Below the pieces are notes generated by a model that had not been told where the DNA came from, ran no database searches, and saw only the letters and a list, made by a program, of their open reading frames with translations. From Desulfobacterales bacterium (lineage in GTDB: Bacteria; Desulfobacterota; Desulfobacteria; Desulfobacterales; JAEINQ01): 64,000 bases of DNA. Position 1 is the first letter of the stretch. The number at the start of each line of letters is the position of its first letter. The translations under genes were made by a program, and so were the position numbers. The DNA is taken from NCBI GenBank assembly GCA_016342285.1, contig JAEINQ010000024.1:16171-80170 (forward strand), given 5' to 3'. This document shows positions 42,769 to 51,202 of this stretch, piece after piece.

Positions 42769-42830
42769 GTAAAGAATCCTGGCCCAGAGGACCATGCTTT
42801 GGTTTGCCCCTGGAAGGGGCTGGGTTACCG
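42769..42830 (+). repeat. REP-like family A, copy 2
   Basis: GTAAAGAATCCTGGCCC, AGAGGACC, GCTTTGGTTTGCCCC and a GCCCCT-AGGGGC stem, beginning on the stop codon of the preceding kinase gene. It is the clearest plus-strand copy; the remaining gap to moaA shows no gene. Confidence 0.75.
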
Positions 42831-42989
42831 ACCCCATATCAGTGTGGAGTGACTAAATCCAGATCCAAATCGGGATCGCTATGGAAATCGATTCCGATAG
42901 CGATCCCGACCCCGATTGCATCAAGCCCGAAGATTGTTTCAGGGACGGCCTGCTGCCTTTTGCGTTATGGTTTGGTCGTGCGCGAGAGG

Positions 42990-43997
42990 CTATCCGCCGA
43001 TGGCGCACATTTGCTGGGAGACCTGGGCTGGGCCGCGACGGGACAGGTGGTGTTCGGACGGTTTTTTGGCAATGGCCTCGAAAAACAAGTTTTCAATGTC
43101 GGCATCGGTAGCGCCCGATCGAAGCGGCCCCTTGAGATCGACCTGCACATCGGACATGAGACAGGGGCGAAGCTGGCCGTTGGCCGTAAGCCGCAGCCGG
43201 TTGCAGGTGCTGCAGAAATGGTGGCTGATGGCGCTGATAAAGCCGATCTCGCCTGCCGCTCCGGGGAGCCGAAACCGCCGGGCCGGTCCGTCGATACGGC
43301 CGTTTTCCACCGGTTCCAGATGGCCCAATGGGGATAGGGCGGCCTGAATCTCCGGGGTGAGCATCTGGCAGCCCACATCCATTCCCGATGTTCCCATGGG
43401 CATGAATTCAATGAAGCGGACGTGAAGGGGACGGTCGATGGTCAGCCTTGCCATGTCGATCAATTCGTTGTCATTAACCCCGGCCATGGCCACCACATTG
43501 ATCTTGATGGGTGAAAGCCCCTTTTCCATGGCCTTTTCAATGCCGGCCCATACCCGGTCGAATCCGTCCCGGCCGGTGATGGCGGCAAATTTCTCCCTCT
43601 CCAGCGAATCGAGGCTGACGTTGATTCGGTTGATGCCGGCGACGACGATCTGATCCATGTGCGTGGCCAGGGTCATGCCGTTGGTGGTCAGGGAGACGTC
43701 CTCAATCCCTTCCATTCGGGTCAACTCGCTCAAAAAGTCAAACACCCCTTTTCGCACCAGGGGTTCGCCGCCGGTCACACGGACCTTGGTGATCCCCAGG
43801 CGGACACCGGTCCGCACGATCCGCAGAATCTCCTCGTATCGCAGAATGTCATCATGGGCCAGTTTCGGGATTCGGTCCCTGGGGACGCAGTAGATGCAGC
43901 GAAGATTGCACCGGTCGGTGATGGAGACGCGCAGGTAGTTGAGTTTTCGCCGGCAGGCGTCGATGAGCTGTGGTGTGATTGGATTGAGGTTCGTCAT
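42990..43997 (-). CDS. moaA: GTP 3',8-cyclase (molybdenum cofactor synthesis)
   Basis: A 335-residue radical SAM enzyme that makes the first intermediate of molybdopterin from GTP. The N-terminal cluster motif is C30, C34, C37 (CNLRCIYC). The C-terminal cluster is in CSTCNRLR...C. The protein ends in the conserved diglycine (CAIGG) needed for activity. Start at 43997 (MTNLNPITPQ) overlaps the stop of the upstream glycosyltransferase gene (ATGA), so they are coupled. MoaA suggests that Mo- or W-enzymes are used, but none is in the window. No moco riboswitch was seen. Confidence 0.96.
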   Translation of the reverse strand: MTNLNPITPQLIDACRRKLNYLRVSITDRCNLRCIYCVPRDRIPKLAHDDILRYEEILRIVRTGVRLGITKVRVTGGEPLVRKGVFDFLSELTRMEGIEDVSLTTNGMTLATHMDQIVVAGINRINVSLDSLEREKFAAITGRDGFDRVWAGIEKAMEKGLSPIKINVVAMAGVNDNELIDMARLTIDRPLHVRFIEFMPMGTSGMDVGCQMLTPEIQAALSPLGHLEPVENGRIDGPARRFRLPGAAGEIGFISAISHHFCSTCNRLRLTANGQLRPCLMSDVQVDLKGPLRSGATDADIENLFFEAIAKKPSEHHLSRRGPAQVSQQMCAIGG

Positions 43998-44968
43998 GGG
44001 TCGATGTGAAACTTTCGCCGGTAGTCGGGGTTGTCGATGATTGGGGGACGCTCCAGCGCGGTCAGGCGAAGGATGTCCGGATGATAGGCGCCCTTGACCA
44101 GGTTGTACTGAATCATCTCCTTGAACAGTTCGCTTTTCAGGTTGATCAGCCCTTGCTTTTCGATGCGATCCAGAAAAGTCGCCATGATGACGAAAGCCAT
44201 CTTGCCTAGTGCCCGGGTATCCTGATTGCGGTGGACCCGTTTTTCCAGGTCCACCTGGGCCATGACGTCGATGCCCCATTCTTTGCAGATATCCAAAATC
44301 ATGCTGGTCTCAATGCCGTATCCGATGGGAAACGGTATTCTCTCGAAAACCTCCCGGTAACCGGCGTACTCCCCGGACAGGGGCTGAAGAATCTGGGTCA
44401 GCTCCGGGTAGAACAGGGAAAAGAGCGGGCGTATGACCAGTTCGGTGACCCTGCCGCCGCCGGTGGGTCGGATCCGGTTCTTTCCCGTGGCAATGGGCCG
44501 GTCATAAAACCCCTTACTGTACTTGATCTTCCGGTCCGTGAGAAGCGGGCCGATGAGTCCGTAAGCAAACCGGTGGTGAATGTTTTTGATGTCCGCATCC
44601 AGGTAGACGATAATGTCTCCGCGGGTGATGTAAAGCGCCTTCCACAGGTTTTCCCCCTTTCCCTTGAACTTTTCCAGGTCCGGCAGGATGTTGTCGGCCT
44701 CGTAGACATCGGCGCCGTAGTCGGCGGCGATCTCCCGGGTCCGGTCCGTGGAGCCCGAATCGACCACCACGATCTCGTCGATGAGCGCAAACCGCTGCAT
44801 CAACTCGGAACGCATGATCACGATCTCCTTGGCGATGGTCCTTTCTTCGTTAAGGGTGGGCAGGCACAGGGAGATGGTCAGTCGGTGCTCTTTTTTCAGC
44901 GCCACCAGACGGCCGATATCCTGAAACTGGGAATAATGAAAGGTATTTTTTTCAAGCCACGGGCTCAT
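43994..44968 (-). CDS. Glucosyl-3-phosphoglycerate synthase-like glycosyltransferase
   Basis: A 324-residue GT-A fold enzyme of the GT81/GpgS type, which joins a hexose from a nucleotide sugar to 3-phosphoglycerate, toward glucosylglycerate or mannosylglycerate osmolytes. Motifs: CLPTLNEERTIAKE, VVDSGSTDRT, FKGKGENLWKAL and the metal-binding YLDADIKN. Start chosen at 44968; it overlaps the end of the preceding gene by 17 bases. It is in a three-gene minus-strand unit with the M20-like protein and moaA. A matching phosphatase is not seen, though the M20-like protein's function is open. Confidence 0.82.
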   Translation of the reverse strand: MSPWLEKNTFHYSQFQDIGRLVALKKEHRLTISLCLPTLNEERTIAKEIVIMRSELMQRFALIDEIVVVDSGSTDRTREIAADYGADVYEADNILPDLEKFKGKGENLWKALYITRGDIIVYLDADIKNIHHRFAYGLIGPLLTDRKIKYSKGFYDRPIATGKNRIRPTGGGRVTELVIRPLFSLFYPELTQILQPLSGEYAGYREVFERIPFPIGYGIETSMILDICKEWGIDVMAQVDLEKRVHRNQDTRALGKMAFVIMATFLDRIEKQGLINLKSELFKEMIQYNLVKGAYHPDILRLTALERPPIIDNPDYRRKFHIDP

Positions 44969-46118
44969 CGCACACCCCGCTGTCGATGGCCATGATGGTT
45001 GCCACGATCTGGGCGATACCCCGGAACATGGGCTCGATCTCGATGGTGGCGTTCTCCAGGTGATGGTTTTCACCCCGACTAATCCCCAGGGTCACGGCCG
45101 GAATGTTTCGGGAAAGAAAGATGGACAGCTCCGACTCGCTGTGGGCGCTGACCGGTTTGAGACCGAGACGGTGAATGATCTCACCGGCCCTCTTGACCAG
45201 CGGATGGTTGTATTTGAGATTGCAGGCGCCCACATTGCTGATGGTGTTCATCTTCAAGTTGACCCCGTATTCGTGGCTGGCCCCTTCGACGATGTCGACG
45301 ATGTCCTTGTAGATGCTTTTTACCATGGCATCGGTGTCGCTCTGGATTTCCAGGCCCAGGGTGGCGTCGTAAGCGATGAGGCCGTGTTTGAACCCGCCGT
45401 CGATTTTCCCGAAAATGACCCGGGAGCGCGGCCGCTGGGGCAGACGAAGCTGGAGAATTCGGTTGATGATGTCGTTGATGACCAAAATGGCGTTGGGACG
45501 GAACAACGGTTCCCGGGCATCGTCAGTCTCCATGCGGCATTCGATCTCCACCCGGATCATGCCGGCCGAATAGTAGTCCAGCCGCCCGATTTCGGCCCCT
45601 TCGATGACGACGGCACCCCGGATGGGGGTGGACCAGGTCTTGAGCAGGTGGCGGATTCCCCGCAGGTTCCCCTTTCCCATGGACTGAATCACCCCGGCCA
45701 GGACGATGTCCGACTCAAAGTGCAGGTCGAGGCGCCGGAAAATTTCCGGCAGGGTGGCCAGGACCCCCACGCCGACGGAGTTGTCCGCAATTCCGGGTCC
45801 CTGAATGGTGTCCTGGTTGACGGTGTAGTTGAAGTCGCTGTCGCCGGAGAAAAAGGTGTCCAGATGGGCCACCACGAAAATGGGCGGCTGGTTCCGGGCG
45901 GTGCCCCGAATAATGCCGATGGGGTTTCGGTAGCCGTCGGTGGTACATTCATCCACCTGAAAATCGGCGAGGCGGTCCATGAACAGTTGGGTCCGGCGTT
46001 TCTCCTTGAAGGTGGGCGACGGGGTCTGACCGATGAGAACGATATTGGTGATCAAGGTGTCGCGGATCGACTGAAGTGTCTCGACGAACCGGGGCAGGCG
46101 TTCGATATAGGTCTGCAT
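44952..46118 (-). CDS. M20/M42-like peptidase-fold protein lacking the usual Glu pair
   Basis: A 388-residue protein with the M20/M42 fold. First metal segment VVAHLDTFF and bridging Asp segment GPGIADNSVGVG are present, as is a late His segment (GENHHLEN). Where active members have EEG(L)G(N/D)LRG, this one has IQSMGKGNLRG, so both the catalytic-base Glu and a metal Glu are gone. It is therefore probably not an ordinary peptidase; it could be a pseudo-enzyme or use a changed site. Start at 46118 with GAGGAA upstream. First gene of the unit with the GpgS-like gene and moaA. Confidence 0.75.
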   Translation of the reverse strand: MQTYIERLPRFVETLQSIRDTLITNIVLIGQTPSPTFKEKRRTQLFMDRLADFQVDECTTDGYRNPIGIIRGTARNQPPIFVVAHLDTFFSGDSDFNYTVNQDTIQGPGIADNSVGVGVLATLPEIFRRLDLHFESDIVLAGVIQSMGKGNLRGIRHLLKTWSTPIRGAVVIEGAEIGRLDYYSAGMIRVEIECRMETDDAREPLFRPNAILVINDIINRILQLRLPQRPRSRVIFGKIDGGFKHGLIAYDATLGLEIQSDTDAMVKSIYKDIVDIVEGASHEYGVNLKMNTISNVGACNLKYNHPLVKRAGEIIHRLGLKPVSAHSESELSIFLSRNIPAVTLGISRGENHHLENATIEIEPMFRGIAQIVATIMAIDSGVCDEPVA

Positions 46119-46250
46119 CATGCTTCCTCGCTTCCGAAGGACGCCGGCGGCCATCCGTGGCGGCGGTCGGTTCCGAAACGGAACGATTCCCGTAGTATAC
46201 GATTAAACAACATACACAACCACCCTGGGTAGGTCAACGGTCGGATGATC

Positions 46251-46395
46251 AGTGAGCCTCCACCCGCGGAGCGGGTGGCCTCAAGAGGCCCTCCATAGGA
46301 GGGCTTAATGTCCAATATCACGGCAGCCGTTCTCGCCGGGACGGTAGCGATAGCGGAGCCTCTTCCGGTCCACCACTTGAAGTGGTGGTTTAATG
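46251..46395 (-). repeat. REP-like family B copy 4 with CCACCACTT hairpin (inverted)
   Basis: Minus-strand reading: GATATTGGACATTAAGCCC, a CCTCC-GGAGG stem, TCTTGAGGCCACCCGCTC, and a CACCC-GGGTG stem. CCACCACTTGAAGTGGTGG follows on the plus side (46370-46390), as at 23.3 kb. Confidence 0.72.
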
Positions 46396-46529
46396 CCGGA
46401 GTTAGAGGGTAAGGGCTTTTGGGTTGAAATACCCCGGCTCCCCGTGCGGCGAACAATCCCGACAATTCCTGCCCTGAACCCATGGGCCACGGTCGATCAA
46501 GCCTGAGCGTAAGTGGCTTAAATTGCGGC

Positions 46530-46556
46530 TCAAGTTTTTTAAAAACAAGCCGATCT
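46530..46556 (+). promoter_or_regulatory. Candidate sigma-28 (FliA) promoter
   Basis: TCAAGTTT (46530-46537), 11 bases, GCCGATCT (46549-46556), against the FliA consensus TAAAGTTT-N11-GCCGATAA. It is 77 bases before the PAS/sigma-54 activator gene and would link it to the flagellar regulon. Confidence 0.55.
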
Positions 46557-46632
46557 ATTCAGGCAACGGGGACAGATATTCGATCCAGGGACATTTCCAT
46601 CTTGCCAACGACCTCATGACACAGGTTTAAGA

Positions 46633-49600
46633 ATGACCAACATCGTTTCCATCCATCGGGGGGCCGACAGGCAGGGGGGGGCTACGACGCCCGGTCTGGA
46701 AAATAGGGAGGCCCACTACCGTCTTTTTTTTGAGACGGCCCGGGACGCTATTTTGACCATTTGCGCCGGTGAAGTGGTCGATTCCAACCCGGCGGCCCTG
46801 CGGCTTTTTGAATGCAGCGCTTCGGAACTGGCCGGGCCTTTTCCGGAACGGTTCTCCCCGCGATACCAGCCGGATGGGCGGCTGTCGGCAGAGGCGGCCC
46901 GGAAGCGGATCGCCCTGGCCCTGGGCGGCAGTTCCCAGTTGTTCCCCTGGCGCCATCAGCGCCGAGACGGCCAGCCTGTAGAGACCGAGGTTTCCTTAAA
47001 CCGGGTCGATTCCAACGATACCCCCATGCTTCAGGCCGTCATTCGGGACGTGACCCACCGGACCCATTCCGAGGAGTCGATTCGAGCCGGCGAGATGCGT
47101 TTCCGGGGCCTTTTCGACGCCATGGTGGAAGGGGTGGCCATCCACCAGATGGTCTACGGACCGGACGGTCACGCCGAGGACTACATCATCGAAGAAGTCA
47201 ACCCGGCCTTTGAGCGGATTATCGGCCTTTCCAAGGAAAAAGTGGTGGGGGGGCGTTCCACGGCGGTATTTGGAACCGACACGCCGCCCTACCTGGAGAT
47301 CTATTCCCAGGTGGCCGAAACCGGACGGGCCACCACCTTTGAAAGCCATTTTGTGCCCATGGGACGACATTTCAGCATTTCGGTATTCGCCCACGGGCCC
47401 GGGCGGTTCGCGACGGTTTTTTCGGACATCACCGACGCCAAGCAGGCTGCGGCCGAACTGGCCCGGAACAAGGTCTATCTGGAGATTCTGCTGGGAAAAC
47501 GCGACCTTCAACTGGCCGAAACCGGCGAACAGCTTAAAAATGAGATCGACCAGCGCCTTGCGGCCGAAGCCTCCTTAAAAGAAAGCGAGCAGCGGTATCG
47601 CAGTGTGTTTGAACATGCCGGATCCGGGATGGTGATCCTGGAAAGCGACATGACCATCTCTCTGGCCAACGCCGTGGTGGAGCGGATCACCGGCTACAGC
47701 CGCCTGGAGATCGAGGGGAAAATGAAAGGGCTCGATTTCCTGGTGCCTGAAGATGCACGGCAAATCCAGGCCCAACGCCTCCAGCGCTTGCGGGGTGAAG
47801 CGGTTCCGGATGAATACGAGTGCCGGCTTCAGACCAAGGCCGGCGAGATCCGCCACATTCTGCTCAAGATCGGCGTTATGGCCGGGACGGACAAGGCCGT
47901 GGGATCCTTGATGGACATCACCCAGCGCAAAGCCGCTGAAGCGGCCATGACGCAGAGTGAGGGTAACTACCGAAGCCTCTTTGAAAATGCCGGTGCCCCC
48001 ACCATGATCCTGGAAGCGGACATGACCATCGCCATGATCAACCCCCGGTTCGAAAAATTCTTCGGTTTTCCCAAAAATGAGGTGGAAGGCCGGATGTCCT
48101 GGACCCGCATGGTCCACCCCGACGATGTGGAGCGGATGAAAACCTATCACCGTGAACGGCGTAGACCGGGTGGGAAAGCACCCCGGGAGTACGACTGCCG
48201 GTTTGTCGATCGCAGCGGCGGCGTCCGCCACATTCACTTGAAGGTCGGCATGCTTCCTGACGGTTGCCGCAGCATTGGTTCCCTGATCGACCTTACCGAC
48301 CACGTCCAGGCCGAAGAGGCCCTGCGCCGCAGCCAGGCCCAGTTGACCGACATCATCGACGCCACCGAGGGGTATATTTACACGGTTAATGCCGATTTTC
48401 GGATCGGTTTCATGAACAAAGCCTTGATGGATAGCATCGGACGCGACGCCACCGGCGAGCATTGCTATCGTGCCTTGCATGAGCGAGACAAGCCCTGTTC
48501 CGAATGCGTCAACGAACGGGTTTTGCAGGGAGAAACCGTCAAACAGGAGAATCAGCGTTCAGCCGATGGCCGGTGGCTGCATAGCATTCACAGTCCCCTC
48601 TTCGACGCCAGGGGCGTTGTCACCGGAAAACAGGTGCTGGCCCTGGACATCACCGAACGGAAACTGGCCGAGGAGGCGATTCAGGAAAAAGAGGCCGGGC
48701 TGCAAAAAGAGAACCAGCGGCTTCGAACCAACATGAAGGACCGGTACCGGTTCGGCAATCTCATCGGCAAGAGCCCGGCCATGCAGAAGGTTTACGATCT
48801 GATCCTGAAAGCCGCCGGTACCGGCGCCAACACCATCGTTTACGGCGAATCCGGCACCGGCAAGGAGTTGGCGGCCCGGGCCATCCACGACATGGGCGAT
48901 CGGCGGGACAAGGCGTTTGTCCCGGTCAATTGCGGTGCCATCCCGGAACATCTGCTGGAAAGCGAATTCTTCGGTTACAAGAAGGGAGCGTTTACCGGTG
49001 CCACCAGCGACAAACGCGGCTTTCTTGATATCGCCGACGGGGGGACGCTTTTTTTGGACGAAGTGGGCGAGATCGGGCTCGGCATGCAGGTCAAGCTCCT
49101 TCGGGCCATCGAAGGGGGCGGTTTCATTCCGGTGGGCGGCCGGGGGCCGCGAACACCTGACGTGCGCATCATCGCCGCCACCAACCGGAATCTGGCCGAA
49201 CGGGTGGCCACCGGCGCCATGCGCGAAGACTTCTACTACCGCATTCACGTCATCCCCATCGATCTGCCGCCGTTGCGGGAACGGAAGGAAGACCTGCCCC
49301 TTCTCGTAGAGCACTTCCTTAAAACCCTGGGCAACGGGGAGACGGTGCCGCCGGTGACCGGCCGAATGCTGGAAAAATTCAGCCACTACCACTGGCCGGG
49401 CAATGTTCGGGAATTACAAAACGTCCTGTCACGGTACATTACCCTCAAACAGGTCGATTTCCAGTGCCCTCCGGCAACGCCTGTGGCAACCGTGGCGGCC
49501 AAGCCCGTTCTTGACACTGCCTTTGAGCCCGGGTCGAAGGACCTCAAACAGGCGGTGGAGGCATTTGAAAAGGCCGTGATCCTTCGTACCCTGGACGCCG

Positions 49601-49695
49601 AATGCTGGCAAAAGGCCCGGGCGGCAACCCTTTTGGGAATCCACCGCAAGACCCTCTTCACCAAGATGCGCCAGTACAACCTGGCTGAAAACTGA
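46633..49695 (+). CDS. PAS-rich sigma-54-dependent transcriptional activator
   Basis: A 1,020-residue NtrC-family activator with its own sensors. At least five PAS domains (about 22-135, 150-270, 312-430, 435-555, 560-675), a coiled-coil link, an AAA+ domain (about 712-935) and a C-terminal Fis helix-turn-helix (about 975-1018; ATLLGIHRKTLFTKMRQY). Walker A is GESGTGKE; the sigma-54 contact loop GAFTGA is intact; Walker B is GGTLFLDEVGEI; the arginine finger region is present. No receiver domain, so it probably senses a small molecule or redox state directly through PAS. A sigma-28-type promoter precedes it. The 3' end has a decayed copy just downstream. Confidence 0.94.
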   Translation: MTNIVSIHRGADRQGGATTPGLENREAHYRLFFETARDAILTICAGEVVDSNPAALRLFECSASELAGPFPERFSPRYQPDGRLSAEAARKRIALALGGSSQLFPWRHQRRDGQPVETEVSLNRVDSNDTPMLQAVIRDVTHRTHSEESIRAGEMRFRGLFDAMVEGVAIHQMVYGPDGHAEDYIIEEVNPAFERIIGLSKEKVVGGRSTAVFGTDTPPYLEIYSQVAETGRATTFESHFVPMGRHFSISVFAHGPGRFATVFSDITDAKQAAAELARNKVYLEILLGKRDLQLAETGEQLKNEIDQRLAAEASLKESEQRYRSVFEHAGSGMVILESDMTISLANAVVERITGYSRLEIEGKMKGLDFLVPEDARQIQAQRLQRLRGEAVPDEYECRLQTKAGEIRHILLKIGVMAGTDKAVGSLMDITQRKAAEAAMTQSEGNYRSLFENAGAPTMILEADMTIAMINPRFEKFFGFPKNEVEGRMSWTRMVHPDDVERMKTYHRERRRPGGKAPREYDCRFVDRSGGVRHIHLKVGMLPDGCRSIGSLIDLTDHVQAEEALRRSQAQLTDIIDATEGYIYTVNADFRIGFMNKALMDSIGRDATGEHCYRALHERDKPCSECVNERVLQGETVKQENQRSADGRWLHSIHSPLFDARGVVTGKQVLALDITERKLAEEAIQEKEAGLQKENQRLRTNMKDRYRFGNLIGKSPAMQKVYDLILKAAGTGANTIVYGESGTGKELAARAIHDMGDRRDKAFVPVNCGAIPEHLLESEFFGYKKGAFTGATSDKRGFLDIADGGTLFLDEVGEIGLGMQVKLLRAIEGGGFIPVGGRGPRTPDVRIIAATNRNLAERVATGAMREDFYYRIHVIPIDLPPLRERKEDLPLLVEHFLKTLGNGETVPPVTGRMLEKFSHYHWPGNVRELQNVLSRYITLKQVDFQCPPATPVATVAAKPVLDTAFEPGSKDLKQAVEAFEKAVILRTLDAECWQKARAATLLGIHRKTLFTKMRQYNLAEN

Positions 49696-49736
49696 CGCGG
49701 GGCGGTTCCGCCACGCTTTAGATTCTGTCCTTAATG

Positions 49737-49822
49737 AAACGCGACTTCGTCGCTAAATGCAAAACAGGGTGGCAGCCTCCAGGCGGCTACCCTGTTTTGC
49801 ATTCAGGGTCCGTCAATCCGCA
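49737..49822 (+). repeat. Dispersed hairpin element without heptamer array (empty copy)
   Basis: ACGCGACTTCGTCGCTAAAT (49739-49758) is identical to the start of the element at 53171, and TCCGTCAATCCG closes both. Between lies AATGCAAAACAGGGT-stem-ACCCTGTTTTGCATT, a bidirectional terminator-like hairpin (49756-49803). This copy has no CCAGCAT repeats. Confidence 0.7.
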
Positions 49823-49877
49823 AATTTCCATCCAGATCTTTCATAAATCGCCATGGCGGCGTCACAAAGGCCGTCAT

Positions 49878-49954
49878 GGCAAGACCCAGGTCACCACTTC
49901 ACCAATACGATCTGGTTGAAAACGGACATGGGGCGATTCCGCCACGATTTAGAA
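49878..49954 (+). pseudogene. Relic of a sigma-54 activator 3' end with downstream flank
   Basis: GGCAAGACCC, a TCACCA block and CTGGTTGAAAAC align with the last codons of the upstream activator gene (49645-49692), and GGGGCGATTCCGCCACGATTTAGA aligns with its 3' flank (49693-49720), with a two-base gap. In one frame it still reads LHQYDLVEN against MRQYNLAEN. The remaining gap to 50246 holds small GTGGCG/CGCCAC hairpins only. Confidence 0.5.
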
Positions 49955-50246
49955 CTTAGCAATAATAACAGGTTGTTATGGCATAGAAAAAGGATGCGTG
50001 GCGGGATCGCCACGTATGCAATTAAATTGTTATTGCAGATAGTTACCAATAATTTGCCGGGTCGGGCGTGGCGAAACCACCACGTCCCCGAGGGGTTTGT
50101 CATGCCTTCGATGAGGTAAAAATGCCGTTGAAGATAGATAAGCATACGAAAAATTAAGATAATATGCTTATGGCACATGTATTGCTAACTCCATATGCAG
50201 TGGTTTACTCCGGCACGGTCCGGAAGATTTTCAGGAGATAACACCC

Positions 50247-50624
50247 ATGGATGTATTGATTGTCGAAGATGACCCGGCCAATGCCGACTGGATGCAGGAC
50301 ATGATGACACGCTGGCAACACTCGGCAGCGCTTGCCGCCAGCGGGCGGGAGGCGCTCAAGCGGCTGGGCGGCAAGGGTTTTGACCTGATCCTGCTGGACA
50401 TTTTTCTGCCCGACGTCCAGGGGGACGAACTGATCCCCCGGATCAAGGCCTTATGTCCCCGGGGGCATATCGTCACCATGACCGGCTTTAATACCCGAGA
50501 GCTTGAAACCCGAATCCGCAAACAGGGAATTACCTATTACATGATCAAACCCTTTGATTTGAAACACCTCAGATCCATTGTTGAACATATTGCAACCAAA
50601 AACGGCAGCCGCGCAGCGGCATGA
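50247..50624 (+). CDS. Stand-alone response regulator (receiver only)
   Basis: A 125-residue CheY-like protein: acidic pair in VEDDPA, phospho-acceptor in LLDIFLPDVQG, conserved Thr (MTGFNTRE) and Lys (MIKPFD). AGGAGA precedes the ATG. Its stop overlaps the cheW start (ATGA), and an MCP gene follows, so it is likely part of a chemotaxis-like signalling set, although no CheA is in the window. Confidence 0.88.
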   Translation: MDVLIVEDDPANADWMQDMMTRWQHSAALAASGREALKRLGGKGFDLILLDIFLPDVQGDELIPRIKALCPRGHIVTMTGFNTRELETRIRKQGITYYMIKPFDLKHLRSIVEHIATKNGSRAAA

Positions 50625-51151
50625 CAAAGGGGGACGTGATGGCAAGTTTGCAGAACGAAAAGACGGACAAAAAAGGAATTGGCGAGGCCCTGGAGGGCAA
50701 ATACCTGACTTTTAGCCTCGCTGGCGAGGAATACGGGATCGGTATTTTGAGGATCCGCGAGATCATCGGCCGGATGCCCATCACCCCGGTGCCGAGAACG
50801 CCTCCCTTTGTCAAAGGCGTGATCAACCTGCGCGGCAAGGTGATTCCGGTGGTCGACTTGAGGTGCAAGTTTGACATGCCCGAAAAAGAAGCCACCGACC
50901 GCACCTGTATCGTGGTGGTGGAGATCGACGGCGGCGCTGGAACGGTTCAGATCGGGATCCAGGTGGATGCCGTGTCGGAGGTGTTGAACATCCGACACGG
51001 TGACATCGAGGCCACCCCGTCCTTTGGCGCCACGCTGGATACCGGTTATATCCTCGGCATGGCCAAGATCGAGGGGGGGGTTAAGATCCTGCTGGACATC
51101 GACCGCGTGCTCAATACCGACGAGATCGCCGCCCTGGACAGGGCTGCCTGA
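50621..51151 (+). CDS. cheW: CheW coupling protein
   Basis: A 176-residue CheW domain protein that links chemoreceptors to CheA. Typical segments: YLTFSLAGEEYGIGILRIREII, PFVKGVINLRGKVIPVVDLR and GYILGMAKIEGGVKILLDIDRVL. The first 25 residues are a charged tail. Start at 50621 overlaps the receiver gene; a second Met lies six codons on. The MCP gene follows 51 bases later. Confidence 0.93.
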   Translation: MTKGDVMASLQNEKTDKKGIGEALEGKYLTFSLAGEEYGIGILRIREIIGRMPITPVPRTPPFVKGVINLRGKVIPVVDLRCKFDMPEKEATDRTCIVVVEIDGGAGTVQIGIQVDAVSEVLNIRHGDIEATPSFGATLDTGYILGMAKIEGGVKILLDIDRVLNTDEIAALDRAA

Positions 51152-51202
51152 TACACAACCGATAATTTCATGTCACCATTTACACCCATAAAGGAGAAGA
51201 AA

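Noticed and set aside
49739..49822. Integron attC site
   Set aside because: The hairpin element lacks the GTTRRRY/RYYYAAC core pair and there is no integrase or cassette structure.
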